Source of the DNA: Branchinecta lynchi
Taxonomy: Eukaryota > Arthropoda > Branchiopoda > Anostraca > Branchinectidae
DNA length: 64,000 nucleotides
Reading direction: 5' to 3'
Assembly: GCA_023053575.1 (NCBI GenBank)
Contig: JAKZAP010000005.1
Coordinates: forward strand, 1,984,001-2,048,000
The position numbers were made by a program, and so were the translations under genes. This document shows positions 44,346 through 55,400 of the stretch, one piece after another. Within the stretch, counting starts at the first letter, position 1. Each line of letters begins with the position of its first letter. The notes beneath the pieces are model-generated. The model was not told the origin of the DNA. It searched no databases and was given only the letters and a program-made list of their open reading frames with translations.

Positions 44346-44763
44346 GTTCACAGTTAGTACCGAAGGAAGACGGAACTACGTGAAGGAGTGTAAGTGTGAA
44401 CGTTAAGAAATATTAGTTAACTAAGATAACTTAGATTCTATCAGGATCTTCGCTGCATTTAACCAGACAGATTAGCGCATCTCCTTACGAAATGAGGGGT
44501 GTGCCTAGAGCTTTTTTTTTCAAAAGGTGGTTTTCCACCAGAAAAGCACTGATGGGATTGGAGCTGTTATTGGCTTCGTCGAGCGTTCGTCCAACTCATA
44601 GCCTGTAGTTCCCAGCTGTAAACTTCAGAAATTAGAAATATGGTGAAAAGTGAGCCTCCGCCATTCAGATCTCTTGAGGAGTGGAGTTCCAGAGGGTCTG
44701 CTAGGAAGCTGAAGAACTGTCACCGCATCATTCTAAGCTAAAAAAAAATTTATTTCTAGGAAA

Positions 44764-44800
44764 ATGAAGTTCTTCTTCTGTATTACACTTGCAGCCGTCA
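44764..44800 (+). CDS. Silk-like gene B exon 1: signal peptide
   Basis: 37 coding bases, phase 1 out at gtca/gtaagt. Hydrophobic FFFCITLAAV. The ATG is four bases after the acceptor and is the first in the exon. Confidence 0.8.
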
Positions 44801-46806
44801 GTAAGTATTGTTATTCTTTGATTTAAAAATCGGTTAATGCCTGTGAATGACGGCTGCTGCGGAACGAAGTCTTACAACTTCTAGAATGAACAACTCCCTA
44901 GAAAAGGGTTTCGAAAATCCTTGGGCAAATTAAGCTCACCATATCTTGGATACCTGCTCCCACCGCCCATCAAGTTTCACTCGAATCGGATTCCCAGTTC
45001 GCAACTTACGCGGGTTACAAAACTTAGAATTTCCCCTCCCTCCACCCTCCTTCATACGCGGGCCAAGTTTCATTGACCTATCTCATGTGAGCTCATGCCG
45101 GGTACTCATTTCTATCTACTTCCAGGTGTGACTTTAGCCGTTGCGGAAGCAAAAGAAGCAGTCGAAGGCCAAATCGACGTAAGCGAAGTCGAAGCAGACG
45201 ATGAAGATAAAAGAGTAAGCATGTTATCTTTTTAAAGTTCGAAAAACAAAACTTCTTTTTTTCCACGTCCTATGGTTGTCAAAGCCTCGCCCCAGAGAAT
45301 TCGATAATAAAAAAATGCGACCATTCCCATGCTCATCGTGATCTCACTCATCGTACGCCTCTTTTTCTAGGACAAACGTGGCTTCGCTCTTGGTGGTTCT
45401 TCCGGAGGATCGTATGGTGGAGCAAGTGTGCAGCCAATCACCCTTCCCGCTCAGATTGAGTCTAGCGGTTATGGATCTGGCCACAGTGCTCAACCCGTAC
45501 CCCTTCCACTACCTATTTCTTCCCACGGCAGCTCATCGGGCTATGGATCTGGTCCAAGCGTCCAACCGGTTCCTCTGCCACTCCCAATTTCATCCCATGG
45601 CGGATCAGGCTACGGTTCCAGCGTAGAAGCGGTACCAGCTTCTGGAGGCTATGGATCAAGCGGATCCGGCTTCACCACCAGCACAGGCGTTCATGCGATG
45701 CCCCGCACTGGATCAGGCAGTGGTGGATATGGCAATGGGGGCGCCGCTGCACTTGCTCAGCAGGCTGCCAATCAGGCAAAAGCAGCCCAACAGGCACAGA
45801 ACGGTGCAGCACAGCAGGCAGCACAGCAGGCAGTAGCCCAGCTAGCAGGTCAGGCATCTCAGGCTGCTCAGCAGGCAGCAGCTGTTGTCGCAGCCAAGCA
45901 GGCACAAGCTCAGCAGATTACCCAAGCCGCCCAGGCTGCCCAGAATGCCGCTCAAGCTGAAGCCTCACTCGCAGCTCAAGTCTCCCAGGCTGCTCAGGTA
46001 AGATCCGCATTTACTGCTTTTAGGAATACCGAGAAAGTATTGCCCCTTCAAATCCTACGGTGAACTTTACGAAATGCCCTAGTCACGTCGTGTCAAGAAG
46101 CGGGAATTTCCGAATTGATGACGGAGAAAGCGATGGATTGGAGACAAATCATGCAGACTAGACAGTTGTTCGAACGAGAATTCGAGTAAAAATTACAGAG
46201 AGTTGTTTTATTTCAGGCTGTGGAAGCTTCCCAAGTTCAGGCAATCCAGCTTTCTCAATCCATCTGGGCCATCGCTGCGGCAGCTCGCAGTCACGCTTCT
46301 CAGGCTACTGCTGCACTCCAGGCAGTAAACTCCATCCTGAGCATCCAGAGCCAGATGGCAGCCCAAGCTCAGCAGAATGCTCAGTCCCTGGCAGCCAAAC
46401 AGCAGGCTTCTCTGGCTGACCTCAGCGCCGCCCAGCAGTCAGCGAACAAGGCCGCCTCAGCTGCCAGCGCTGCTCAATCCAACATCAACGGTAAGTTTTT
46501 GCAGAGCCTGACATCATGATTACTCACTTCTCATAGAACTCACAGCTGCCCGTTGTGAACAAATTGTTATTTGTATGGTTCGTCTTTGGCGAAGTCTCAA
46601 ATATTACAGATTAGAGATCAAATCTTCCTTTGGAATACAAGTTTTTCCATTTCTTTGATTGTCTTCGCTTGGTTCTCCAAAGCAGTTCTAAACTCGAACT
46701 ACTTGTTTCAGGTGGAAGCTTCAGCTTTGGCAGTTTCGGCGGCGGCAGTTACGAACAACCAAGCTCTGGCTACGGCTCAACCGGTGGCAGCAGCTCTGGA
46801 CATTAA
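44764..46806 (+). CDS. Silk/cuticle-like Ala-Gln-rich secreted protein, gene B (complete)
   Basis: Five coding exons (44764-44800, 45126-45214, 45371-45997, 46217-46490, 46712-46806) give 373 residues. Order: signal peptide MKFFFCITLAAV; acidic propeptide-like stretch AKEAVEGQIDVSEVEADDED with KRDKR dibasic sites; a Gly/Ser/Tyr region with two copies of QPVPLPLPISSHG; two Ala/Gln/Ser helical blocks of about 90 residues each; and a Gly/Ser/Tyr tail ending GGSSSGH. The layout of helical core plus flexible Gly-Tyr ends, with secretion, suggests a fibre, cuticle or adhesive protein. All junctions keep phase, and exon 4 equals gene A's exon in length and phase. The 211-codon open frame across exon 3 starts at an internal ATG and reads past its donor. 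Confidence 0.87.
44945..45115 (-). mobile_element. Hairpin-end element fragment in gene B intron
   Basis: caagtttcactcgaatcgga, cccctccctccacc and caagtttcattgacctatctcatg match the interior subrepeats of the full copies in inverse orientation. Confidence 0.55.
45126..45214 (+). CDS. Silk-like gene B exon 2: acidic propeptide
   Basis: 89 bases between acttccag and gtaagcat. It ends EADDEDKR; with the next exon's DKR it makes a tandem dibasic cleavage site. Strongly acidic, unlike the rest of the protein. Confidence 0.82.
45371..45997 (+). CDS. Silk-like gene B exon 3: Gly/Tyr repeats and first helical block
   Basis: 627 bases after tttttctag, phase 0 at both ends, donor cag/gtaaga. It encodes DKRGFALGG, then SGYGSG units alternating with QPVPLPLPISSHG (two copies, a recent internal duplication), then the Ala/Gln block. 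Gene A splits this region into two exons and lacks the Pro-rich units. Confidence 0.87.
46217..46490 (+). CDS. Silk-like gene B exon 4: second helical block
   Basis: 274 bases after tatttcag. It begins AVEASQVQAIQ and ends NKAASAASAAQSN. It lacks Pro and Gly, so a continuous helix or coiled coil is likely. Confidence 0.88.
46712..46806 (+). CDS. Silk-like gene B exon 5: Gly/Ser/Tyr tail
   Basis: 95 bases after ttgtttcag, completing a Gly codon and ending GYGSTGGSSSGH with a TAA stop. Confidence 0.82.
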
Positions 46807-47172
46807 ATTTGGAGAGATGGTCGGATTCGTTGATTTTCCTGTTTGCACTCTTTGTTATTTTTTACGGATTAATACATGCCGTCGGAATTTGACCTATTTC
46901 GTAACCAGACCGTGTGAAAGGTGACGTACCCAACTCCAAGCTTCACCAGAAGTGGATCTTATTTTCGCAAATGATTATTTATTCCATCAGAACTGGTAAA
47001 ACATGACAACTACTAACAAGAAGCGTCCGAATGGATTGAACATCACAATACACATAGTCAAAACGAACCTTGTCAAAAGGGAAAGCATTAAAAGTAAAGG
47101 TTCCTTGAACGAGTGCAGAATCTGATAGTTTCTGGCATTCTTTAAAGTACGTATCTACACCTGAAAGATGTA

Positions 47173-47344
47173 TACACTGTACAAAGTTTTTCCGTATAAA
47201 GATTAAAGTTAACTGCAGTATTTGCTACTCGGATTACTCTTATCTCTACGCAGATAAGATGAATACCAAATACAGATAAGATGAATCTGAGCAGCAAATA
47301 CTGCAGTTAACTCTCTTTAGACGGAGGAACTTTTTACAGTGTAT
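47173..47344. mobile_element. MITE (TACTGCAGTTAACTT family), copy a
   Basis: Inverted arms ttaaagttaactgcagtatttgctactcgg and gagcagcaaatactgcagttaact, outer ends tacactgt..acagtgta. 172 bp, same family as 3741-4335. Confidence 0.85.
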
Positions 47345-47484
47345 ACACTCACTACAGTTACTAGAAAAATAAAAGAACATGTTGAAGATGAACTTAAAGA
47401 AGTTCCTGTGGGTACATACTTTTAACTAACTATTCTAGAGGGCATGATTATGAACAAAAGTGTGCTCTTTTGTCTTTGCTACTG

Positions 47485-47646
47485 AACTGTACCGTATAAA
47501 GATTAAAGTTAACTGCAGTATTTGCTACTCGGATTCACCTTATCTCTATTTGGTATTAATCTTATCTGCGTAGGGATAAGAATAATCTGAGTAGCAAATA
47601 CTGCAGTTAACTTTAATCTTTATACGGACAAAATTTGTATAGTGTG
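47485..47646. mobile_element. MITE (TACTGCAGTTAACTT family), copy b
   Basis: Near-perfect palindrome: ccgtataaagattaaagttaactgcagtatttgctactcgg and its inverse at 47590-47630. About 140 bases from copy a. Confidence 0.85.
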
Positions 47647-48342
47647 AACAGCGCTATTCAGTATTGAAAACGTCACCAGGCTTTCCACTTATAGCGTCAA
47701 TCACTGCGCGTCCGAATCTATGTCGCGTTAAATCTACGCAGTGAAAACATGTAATTACGGAACTAGGTCAAATCTAAACTGAAGTGTGTCGTTTGCAACC
47801 TGTCAAGTAGAAATACGTACTTTAACGCACAAATCTTTGCCACAGAGAAAATGTTGCAAATTCAAAGGAGTGGTAGCTAACGGAAGTCTGTGCAATTATT
47901 GCCTAATTATTCTGGAAGGGAAACGTGTTCTAAAAGCCGACAGCCACGCCAACAATTCTAGTAGGAGTAATCCATCGATCACAGAGTTAGCGCATGTATG
48001 TACCTCCCGCCCATTACATTTCTCCTGGTTCCAGTCCTTGACACCGAGAAATCAGTCATGAAGACAAAATACACCATTACAGAAAAATAATACCGGGCAT
48101 AATTTGATTCTGCAGTATATGCCGAACATTTATTTCACCTTCTAAAAGTACTTCACGTTTTTTTACGGAGGAACCTACTCCTAATTCGGCTTCCTTTCCA
48201 GTTGTGACAAATCCCTTTGTTCCATAATTACCGATGTAGAAAGTCCAAACAATGTCAGGATCTTGTCTACATTAAAACCAGCCATTCTTAAACAACCTTG
48301 ACGACGGATAGCTGTTCAGCAGACAGTATCGGCAAAACTACA

Positions 48343-48550
48343 GTAGAGGTGTGCTTCTTTGACGTTAGTTAATTTTCCTTGGTTCAATTTTGGACTGAAT
48401 GGTAAAACAAAGACCCAAACACCCATTCAGATGTCCTAGGAGCACTTCATTAGCTAATTTGGCTGACTAATAGTTGGCTTTTGCTACAGCGAGTGTATGA
48501 AAACGGCACTTTTCACAGTTAACTAACGTTCAAAGAATCATACCTCTACC
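48343..48550. mobile_element. MITE with GTAGAGGTRTG ends, copy a
   Basis: gtagaggtgtgcttctttgacgttagttaa is inverted at the right as ttaactaacgttcaaagaatcatacctctac. About 208 bp. Confidence 0.75.
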
Positions 48551-48595
48551 ACAGCAGTAAAAGTGAATGAAGCATGAGATGAACAAACTAGTCCA

Positions 48596-48743
48596 GTAGA
48601 GGTATGCTTCTTCAGATATTAGCAAAATTTGTGCAATGTCGTTTCATACATTTGTAGCGATGAAATTCGACTGCTGGTAAGTCATGGGAGTCTTTAAGTG
48701 CTCCTTTAAGAACATAAGAACTCCTTTAAGAACATACCTCTAC
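48596..48743. mobile_element. MITE with GTAGAGGTRTG ends, copy b
   Basis: agtagaggtatgcttctt at the left and aagaacatacctctact at the right. Shorter and more diverged than copy a. Confidence 0.55.
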
Positions 48744-48837
48744 TTCAGAGCAACCTCAACGATGCATGTTTGTTCTGCCGAATACATGGCAAAACTAGGA
48801 GTAAAAACCAAACATGCGATCACGATACCCCAAACCA

Positions 48838-49116
48838 GAGCCTCGTTTTTGTTGCATGCTGCAGGTCCACTTCTCCGCCGATTGCGGACTGATTCTTTCT
48901 ACATCCGTTTTTGCACTGCAGTGCTTCCGAGGAAGACGGCAGCGCTTCTCAAGAATCACGGACTTGATCCCCGACCAAGTCCGTGCTTACCTGCAAGGTG
49001 CTGCAGCGCTGTCGCTTCAACCAAGAAGAAAGTGACTCCAAAAACGCATGTTGCGCAAAAGCAAAGAAGTGCTGCAGCAGCGATGCGGCAGCGCTATTGC
49101 AACAAAAACGAGGCTC
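48838..49116. mobile_element. MITE with GAGCCTCGTTTTTGTTGCA ends
   Basis: GAGCCTCGTTTTTGTTGCA at 48838 recurs exactly inverted at 49098-49116; a second hairpin ggacttg..caagtcc sits at 48959-48985. This explains the overlapping 147-, 73- and 63-codon frames, which are not genes. 279 bp. Confidence 0.85.
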
Positions 49117-49354
49117 AGATATTCTGATACGGAGGCAGTCGCGATATTTTCCGTCTCGCGCAAATGAAGAATAAAATACTTATAAAACTAAGCGAATTAC
49201 GAAAGTAAAAGGTCCTCAAGCACTGGCATAGCGTCACCTATAGCATGAATTTCTTCCGAACTTGAGGTTCAGTCACAGCGCTTCTGTCTAGTCGCAAACA
49301 AGAAAACTAAACCGAGTAAAAAAAAATTCAGTCAAAATATAACAAATCCGCCCA

Positions 49355-49487
49355 CTAACGACCAATTCCACTGCCACCAGACTTGGAATGTGCGATTAGC
49401 CACTGCAGCGTAATGTCAATATTGTCCTTTTCTTTGCATGATATGGAATAACAGCATATTTCCCTATCTTGGATAGCTGATAGATTC
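49355..49487 (-). CDS. ARL8: ARL8 exon 4
   Basis: 133 bases after atttttag, completing a Met codon, then [20 protein letters not shown] and [10 protein letters not shown], stop TAG. Carries the SCK base-binding motif. Confidence 0.94.
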
Positions 49488-52400
49488 CTAAAAATAAGTT
49501 CAATTTAGAAACAGTGTTTAGTAAGTATTCAAGCTGAAGCCTTAATGGACATGGTAAATAAAAAAATACACATTAACAAAATCGATGAGATATTCCCGAA
49601 CAGACAAAACTTTACACATTTTGAACTCCCGCAAAATATTTGTCTCTCAACTCCCTAACAGCCATTCTTTCACCCCGACGAAAACCTCCCTACTTAATTT
49701 ATTCAGGAAATGGTCAATGTTTTCTAACACCTTAGCTGTACTCTCTATCGGAGCGATATCAAGAGCCCATACTATAAGTCGTACCTCACTAATAATATAA
49801 ATCTAAAATATAATGAGCTGAGAAAGTGGAGCATACATAACGGGGGACGGTTGGTTTTGGTAGTGACAGATGTAGGAAAACAGGTCTTCCATCACTCTAA
49901 GTAACTCCTGTACCCAAATTGGCTTCAAGGAAGCGACATCAAGTTGAACAAACAAGAGCTACGAGCTCATATGGAACTTTTTACGAGTAGGTGATGCAAG
50001 AAGTGGATGAGAATGCCACAAAATACCCCGTGCAACCCCCTAGGTTCAGAACTAGAAATAGGCTATCTAGTTTCCCTCGAATCTAACCATTCCGGGCATC
50101 GCTTCGGACCATCTGCGGCAAATGATTTTTCCAAGTTCAGATCTACTCGTTTGATCCCTAGACCTGCCACACAATTTCCAGTACCCCCCCCCCCCCCCCT
50201 ACCGCGGCTGAATCTGGTTCGAACATATAAATCGATCATCCGAAGCATCTTGTCTTACAACCTATCAAGTCTTACTCGAGTCTGAGCATTTTTGGGGAAA
50301 ATTCCGACCACCCCCAACCCCCACCTTAATCGGATCCGGTCGGGACTTGAATCCGGAAATATGTCATCTACTCCCCTCCAACTACTTCCCCCACTGTGGC
50401 CGAATTTCCTGTTTGCAAATTTCCTGTCCCCGCTTCATCCTCCTCCTACCGTGGCGTGATCCGGTCCTGACGCCAAATAACAAATCTAAGCCTCATAAAC
50501 ACGGTACTGCTCAACATGCACCTCATTTGGTCCACTCGTTTTGTTTTATGTGCATGTCACAAACTCCCCCCCCCCCCTCCAACTGCCCCAACCATGGCCG
50601 CATGTTGTTTGGACGCATGTTTTGCGTACCTAGGTCGTCAGTTCTTATCGTCCATAACGTTTCACTCGTAACTTCCGGATTGTCCTTCCTCAACTCCCCA
50701 AAAATGATCGGATCCAGGAACGGAAGTTTTCCTAGGAAACCGTGTCGGGCCTGTAAGTATCCTAACTCGCGAACACCGGAATTCCGGGAGATCCCCTCCA
50801 GCTGGCTCCAACACCCCCAAAAGAGCTCCAATACGATCTGGTTCTGTCAAAAACGTATCTAAAGCTTAGCTTGTTGTCCCCACCAATTTCCCATCCCGGT
50901 CCTTCAACTCTTGAGCGTTTCACGCGATTTCCTGTCTCCCCTTCATCTCAGCTCCCCCCCCCCCCCCCCATGTATCGGATCCGGTCCAGAACTGAAATGG
51001 AACATCTGAAACGAAAGCCACTACATTCCGGATTTCCGTCCTCCACTCCACCCCCCCCCCCTCCCCCGATGGTCGGATCGGCGAAAAGACAATTCTTAAA
51101 TCAATCTGTCCGGGTCCATAGCTTGCCTGCCAAGTTTCATGGTCCTAAAATCAAGAAGTACCAAACTCGCAGGATCACCAGGATTCATGACCCCAACCCC
51201 TAAAAACAAAAAAAAACTCTCCGCAGTCCCCACAGTGCCCGAATTCGGTTCGGTTACGAGAATAACGAATGTAGAACTTGTGCTTGTTCTTCCCACCACG
51301 TTTCATCGCGATCCCTCCACTCTAAGCGTTTCCCAAGATTCCCCCCAAAGTCCCTAGACCCGGTTCGGATCTGAAGTGGCTCGTCTGAGACAAGAAGTAT
51401 TTCCAAATATCATGTTTTATTAAAATTCTGGATTTCCCCTCCCTCCCCCCCCCCCCTCCCAGATGGCCGGATCGGGAAGTGACTATTTTCTAAGTTAATC
51501 TTCTCGGGTCCCTGATATGCCTGTCAAGTTTCATCTTCCTAGCTTGTGTGGAAGTGTCAGGGATAACCGATTGACCGACAAACCGGCTGACGGACAGAAA
51601 CTGCGATCGCTATATGGCACTTGGCGGAAAGGCAAGTGCCATGAAAATACCTAAACTTAGCTTTTATGCTTATGCACCCAACAAGAAGACATCCGCGAAA
51701 AAAGCGCGTCGTTAAATACTGTTCAGCGGTCTGTTAAATGGCATCAAATTTGTACGGATTCGTCAAAGACTGAAATCTACAAGGCCTGGTTATCTGTCTT
51801 AAAAAGATCGACAAATAATCCACTCTGGGATTCTATCGAGACTTTTGGTCTTGTTCTCGATACCACGTGAAACACGTTTGAAGAGAATGACTTATTGATT
51901 GACTGAGACGCTATTACTGTACCCGAAACTTCGATATTCTCACGTCACTGCAACGTTCAATACACTATTGATATGGGTGATGAGTTGCTAAAGCCCGAGG
52001 ATTCTTTGACATATCTGGGGCTGCCTATTGGACCCAGTGTTTGTGCTACTCGTCTGTTGCTAGAAAGTTTTTCAGCTATGCGCTTTTAGCTTTCTTATTG
52101 CATTAAATTATAAGTTTTGAAGAAGCATTCTAGGTAAATGTATAATGCGTTCGTTATTTAGCACTTCCTTGCATTAGCACCGTTTTGATGTATTTTTACT
52201 GAATCAGATATTAAAGCATTATGTAAGTATTTTTAAGTTTGCAAAATATCTGTTGAGACTTCCGCCTTGGTCAAGCAACAGCAGCATATCAAGGAAGTTT
52301 GGAGTAGCCGAGCCCGCAACTGCTGTGCAGAAGCGTTTACTGCGGTACAGACAAGATCTTCATCCGACAAGCGATATATAGACTCCTGAAATAGTTGATA

Positions 52401-55400
52401 GTTTGTTGTTCATTACGTAGTGTTGCGTATTGCTTAGCTTTTCCTTATTTTTACTACTCCATTTTGTATGTATTTATACATTATGATGGGTAATAAACTT
52501 AATAATAAATAACCAAATGTCGCTATGCGGAACACGTTATACCAGGTGTCCACAACCACCCGCTCAATGTTTCCGGAACACGATTGCAAACTTTCGCTCG
52601 GCGAGAAGAGTCCTCATCACTAGGCTACCCTTTCTTGATACCATTAGCTACGTTCTTTATCCCCGGAGTCGGCTACCCACCGGTAGTCTCTGGATTAACC
52701 CGTTTTCATTTTTCTTTTTTCTTATACCAATTGGCAAGTCTGTCTGTTTTATGCAATTTGAGTTAACTGTCAATAAAATCGTACCTTACCTTGAGCGTGT
52801 TCCATCCTACTTACCGTAGTTACTACGCATGACGTCACGAATTCTGGCTTTTGGCCGTTAAGGCTGGAACGATTTTTCTATTTCCCAGCAGGATCTCAAC
52901 GCCAGGGGCGAATCCGGCCAATCACGTTACAGAGATGCGTAGTTACTACGCTTACTACGGTCCCGAGCATGGTAAGCAAATAGTAACTATTTACTATTCC
53001 GACAAGGTTGGAACGGTCAGCGTAGTAACTTTTCATGCGGATGGAACGGAAATAGTAACTATTAGTAACTATTGTTAGAAGGGTGGAACACGCTCCTTAC
53101 CTTCGGACTGACCGCAGTGTCTGGTTAGTCCTCACCGGTAAGGACCACAACCTGCTCGAGAGCTTGTTCAGATCAGAAAACAAAGGAACCCACTACCGTC
53201 CTAAATCTGCTGAGAGATAATTACTGAATGATCAAAAGGAATATACTCACATTCTTTCAATAAGGCCATGTTCGTCCAATGCATTTGGCAGGTCTCGTTT
53301 GTTCCCTAGCACCAGGACTGGAATTCCACTAAGTTGTGGCTTCTCTAATAACTGGTGCAGCTCATTCCTTGAAGCTTCGATTTTGTCATGGTCTGCAGCG
53401 TCAACCATGTATCTGCAAGTGTAGGATGTGATCGAAGGACAAATCGCTCTTATTTACCGTTTATGTTACAATGTGCTAAAATAGCTGAGTACAAGAAATT
53501 ACCCACGGCTTTGGCTGTTTTAATTCTTTGTCCGGGCCCATTGACTTTTAGCAAAAATACGGCAACCAATTAAGGGGAAGACGATACGCATCGAAAACAG
53601 CGAAAAATGGAGTGTGTAAGAATCAGCAGTGGCGTCGCTAAGGGGGTTAGAATGTTCCGTGTGAAATTCGGGTCTGCCGAGTTTAAGAATGGATGGAGCA
53701 ATCACGAAAGTGGTATTAGAATACTACATTCGTATTCCGGGCACGACGAGTCCTCCGGGGTATTCCTTCAGTCAAAGGTGACAGAGAATTACATGACATT
53801 TCAACAGCCTGACAAGGAACCTTGCCAAGAACGGCCAAAATATCGCTGCCAAAGCATCGTAGCTGAAGTATCCATTGTTGAGCCTATGTTTTCCAGCCAG
53901 CTTGGGCTGAAGGAGTATTTATCCTCGAATTATATTTGATGGAGCTAAACTGTATTTTAGGATTTTGCATTTTTTTCATCGAGGCTTTAGTCATGACGTT
54001 CAGAAAGGATTTTGCATTTTTTCATCGAGGCTTTAGTAATGACGCTCATTTCTCCGCACACCATCTAGGAAGAAGATTTTTTTAGACCCGATTAGTCCCT
54101 TTTCTTTCTTTTTTGTAAATATTTATTTTATGATCTCGTGCATTTACTTCATTATTGAAAGCTCATTGTATTTTTTCCTTTTCTTTGTCTATACTCTACT
54201 ATTTTCCTCTTCTTAAGTGCGTAAATAAAATTTCATCATCATTATCAAAGTGTGCTGCTTCCTGCTTGCACGACAACCCAAAAGTCTGAATTTGAAAACA
54301 AGCCTGCATTTGCATGATTAAGGGTGATTAGCGCCGGATTATGTTTCGGCAACGGCTTACCTCTGTGCTTGGTAAATACTTCAAGCACAGAGAGACAGGC
54401 GCATAGAGGTACCATAAATCCAAAAGATTAAGTTCATCCGATGAAATCCGTTACCAAACGGAGTAACGCATTTGTATCAGGTTTTCAGGTCTACTTAAGT
54501 GAATACGTGATGCATAACTAGAATGTCGTGTCTTTCCATGAAAGGCCGAAATATGGCTAACAAATATAACGGCAAAGTTAATTGCAAAACCAATGCCACC
54601 GCTCAACGCGTCGAATAGCTGCGACAATATGCGTGATGTCTGAGGTCAAAGGGTCTAGGAAATAGTCAATCTTCGTAGAGAAAAAAAAAATGAATCCTGT
54701 TACGCTCGATGGCAAATATCGTGTGAAGGAGAAAACAATGGATCGGGGGAATGCGAAAGAAAAATGGGCCACTACAGTATTTTTTTTAAGCTCTGCTTTT
54801 CGTTTGAGTACCAAGAAAAAATCTCCAATCAAACTGGAAGAAGTTCCCAAAATAAAAATACTGGCATTAGTTTACTCTGCCTATTATACAGGAAAGGATA
54901 CTGGAACGAAAGGGTAGTCTACTGTTACTTTTCTGTTTCTTCTTTTCCTCCAAGAAACCCGGGTCTGATTCCCCTTGAGCAGAACTTTTTCTATCAGCAA
55001 ATAAAGAGAACTTCTTATCATTCACGTTAGGTAATGTTCAAGGTATGAAGCGCCTAAAAAAACATTTCCTGACTGACCACCATTGATAAAATTTTACTAC
55101 ATTTGTTTAGTTGATTGGTTGATTTTGGTACGACGGCATGGTTTCCCACTTACTGTTTTTTTTTTCTCTTTGCTTTCTTCCTTCATTTCTTTTTGTTCTT
55201 CCTTTTTCAGCTTTCTTCTCTTTTTTGAAAAGTACCGTATGTGAAAATGAATGTAAAGTGATGGTTTTTTGTAGTGCCTCCACAGGCCCATTCGGGTTTT
55301 CTTGCAGTCAGAAGTACCAATCAATCAATATTTTATTTCCGCCAAAGATAGCGAGCAAAAAGAAATTAATAAACACTGACAAATTTCGGCTAAAACACTA

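Larger units (their letters stand above)
46807..48340. other. Between silk-like gene B and ARL8: two short MITEs, otherwise featureless
   Basis: Contains the MITEs 47173-47344 and 47485-47646 described separately. The rest has no recognised gene. Confidence 0.45.

Noticed and set aside
48684..49174. 147-, 73- and 63-codon overlapping frames
   Set aside because: They lie in a MITE with exact inverted ends; three frames open at once reflects GC-rich composition.
50007..51357. Cluster of Pro-rich frames on both strands
   Set aside because: Interior of the hairpin-end element with C runs.
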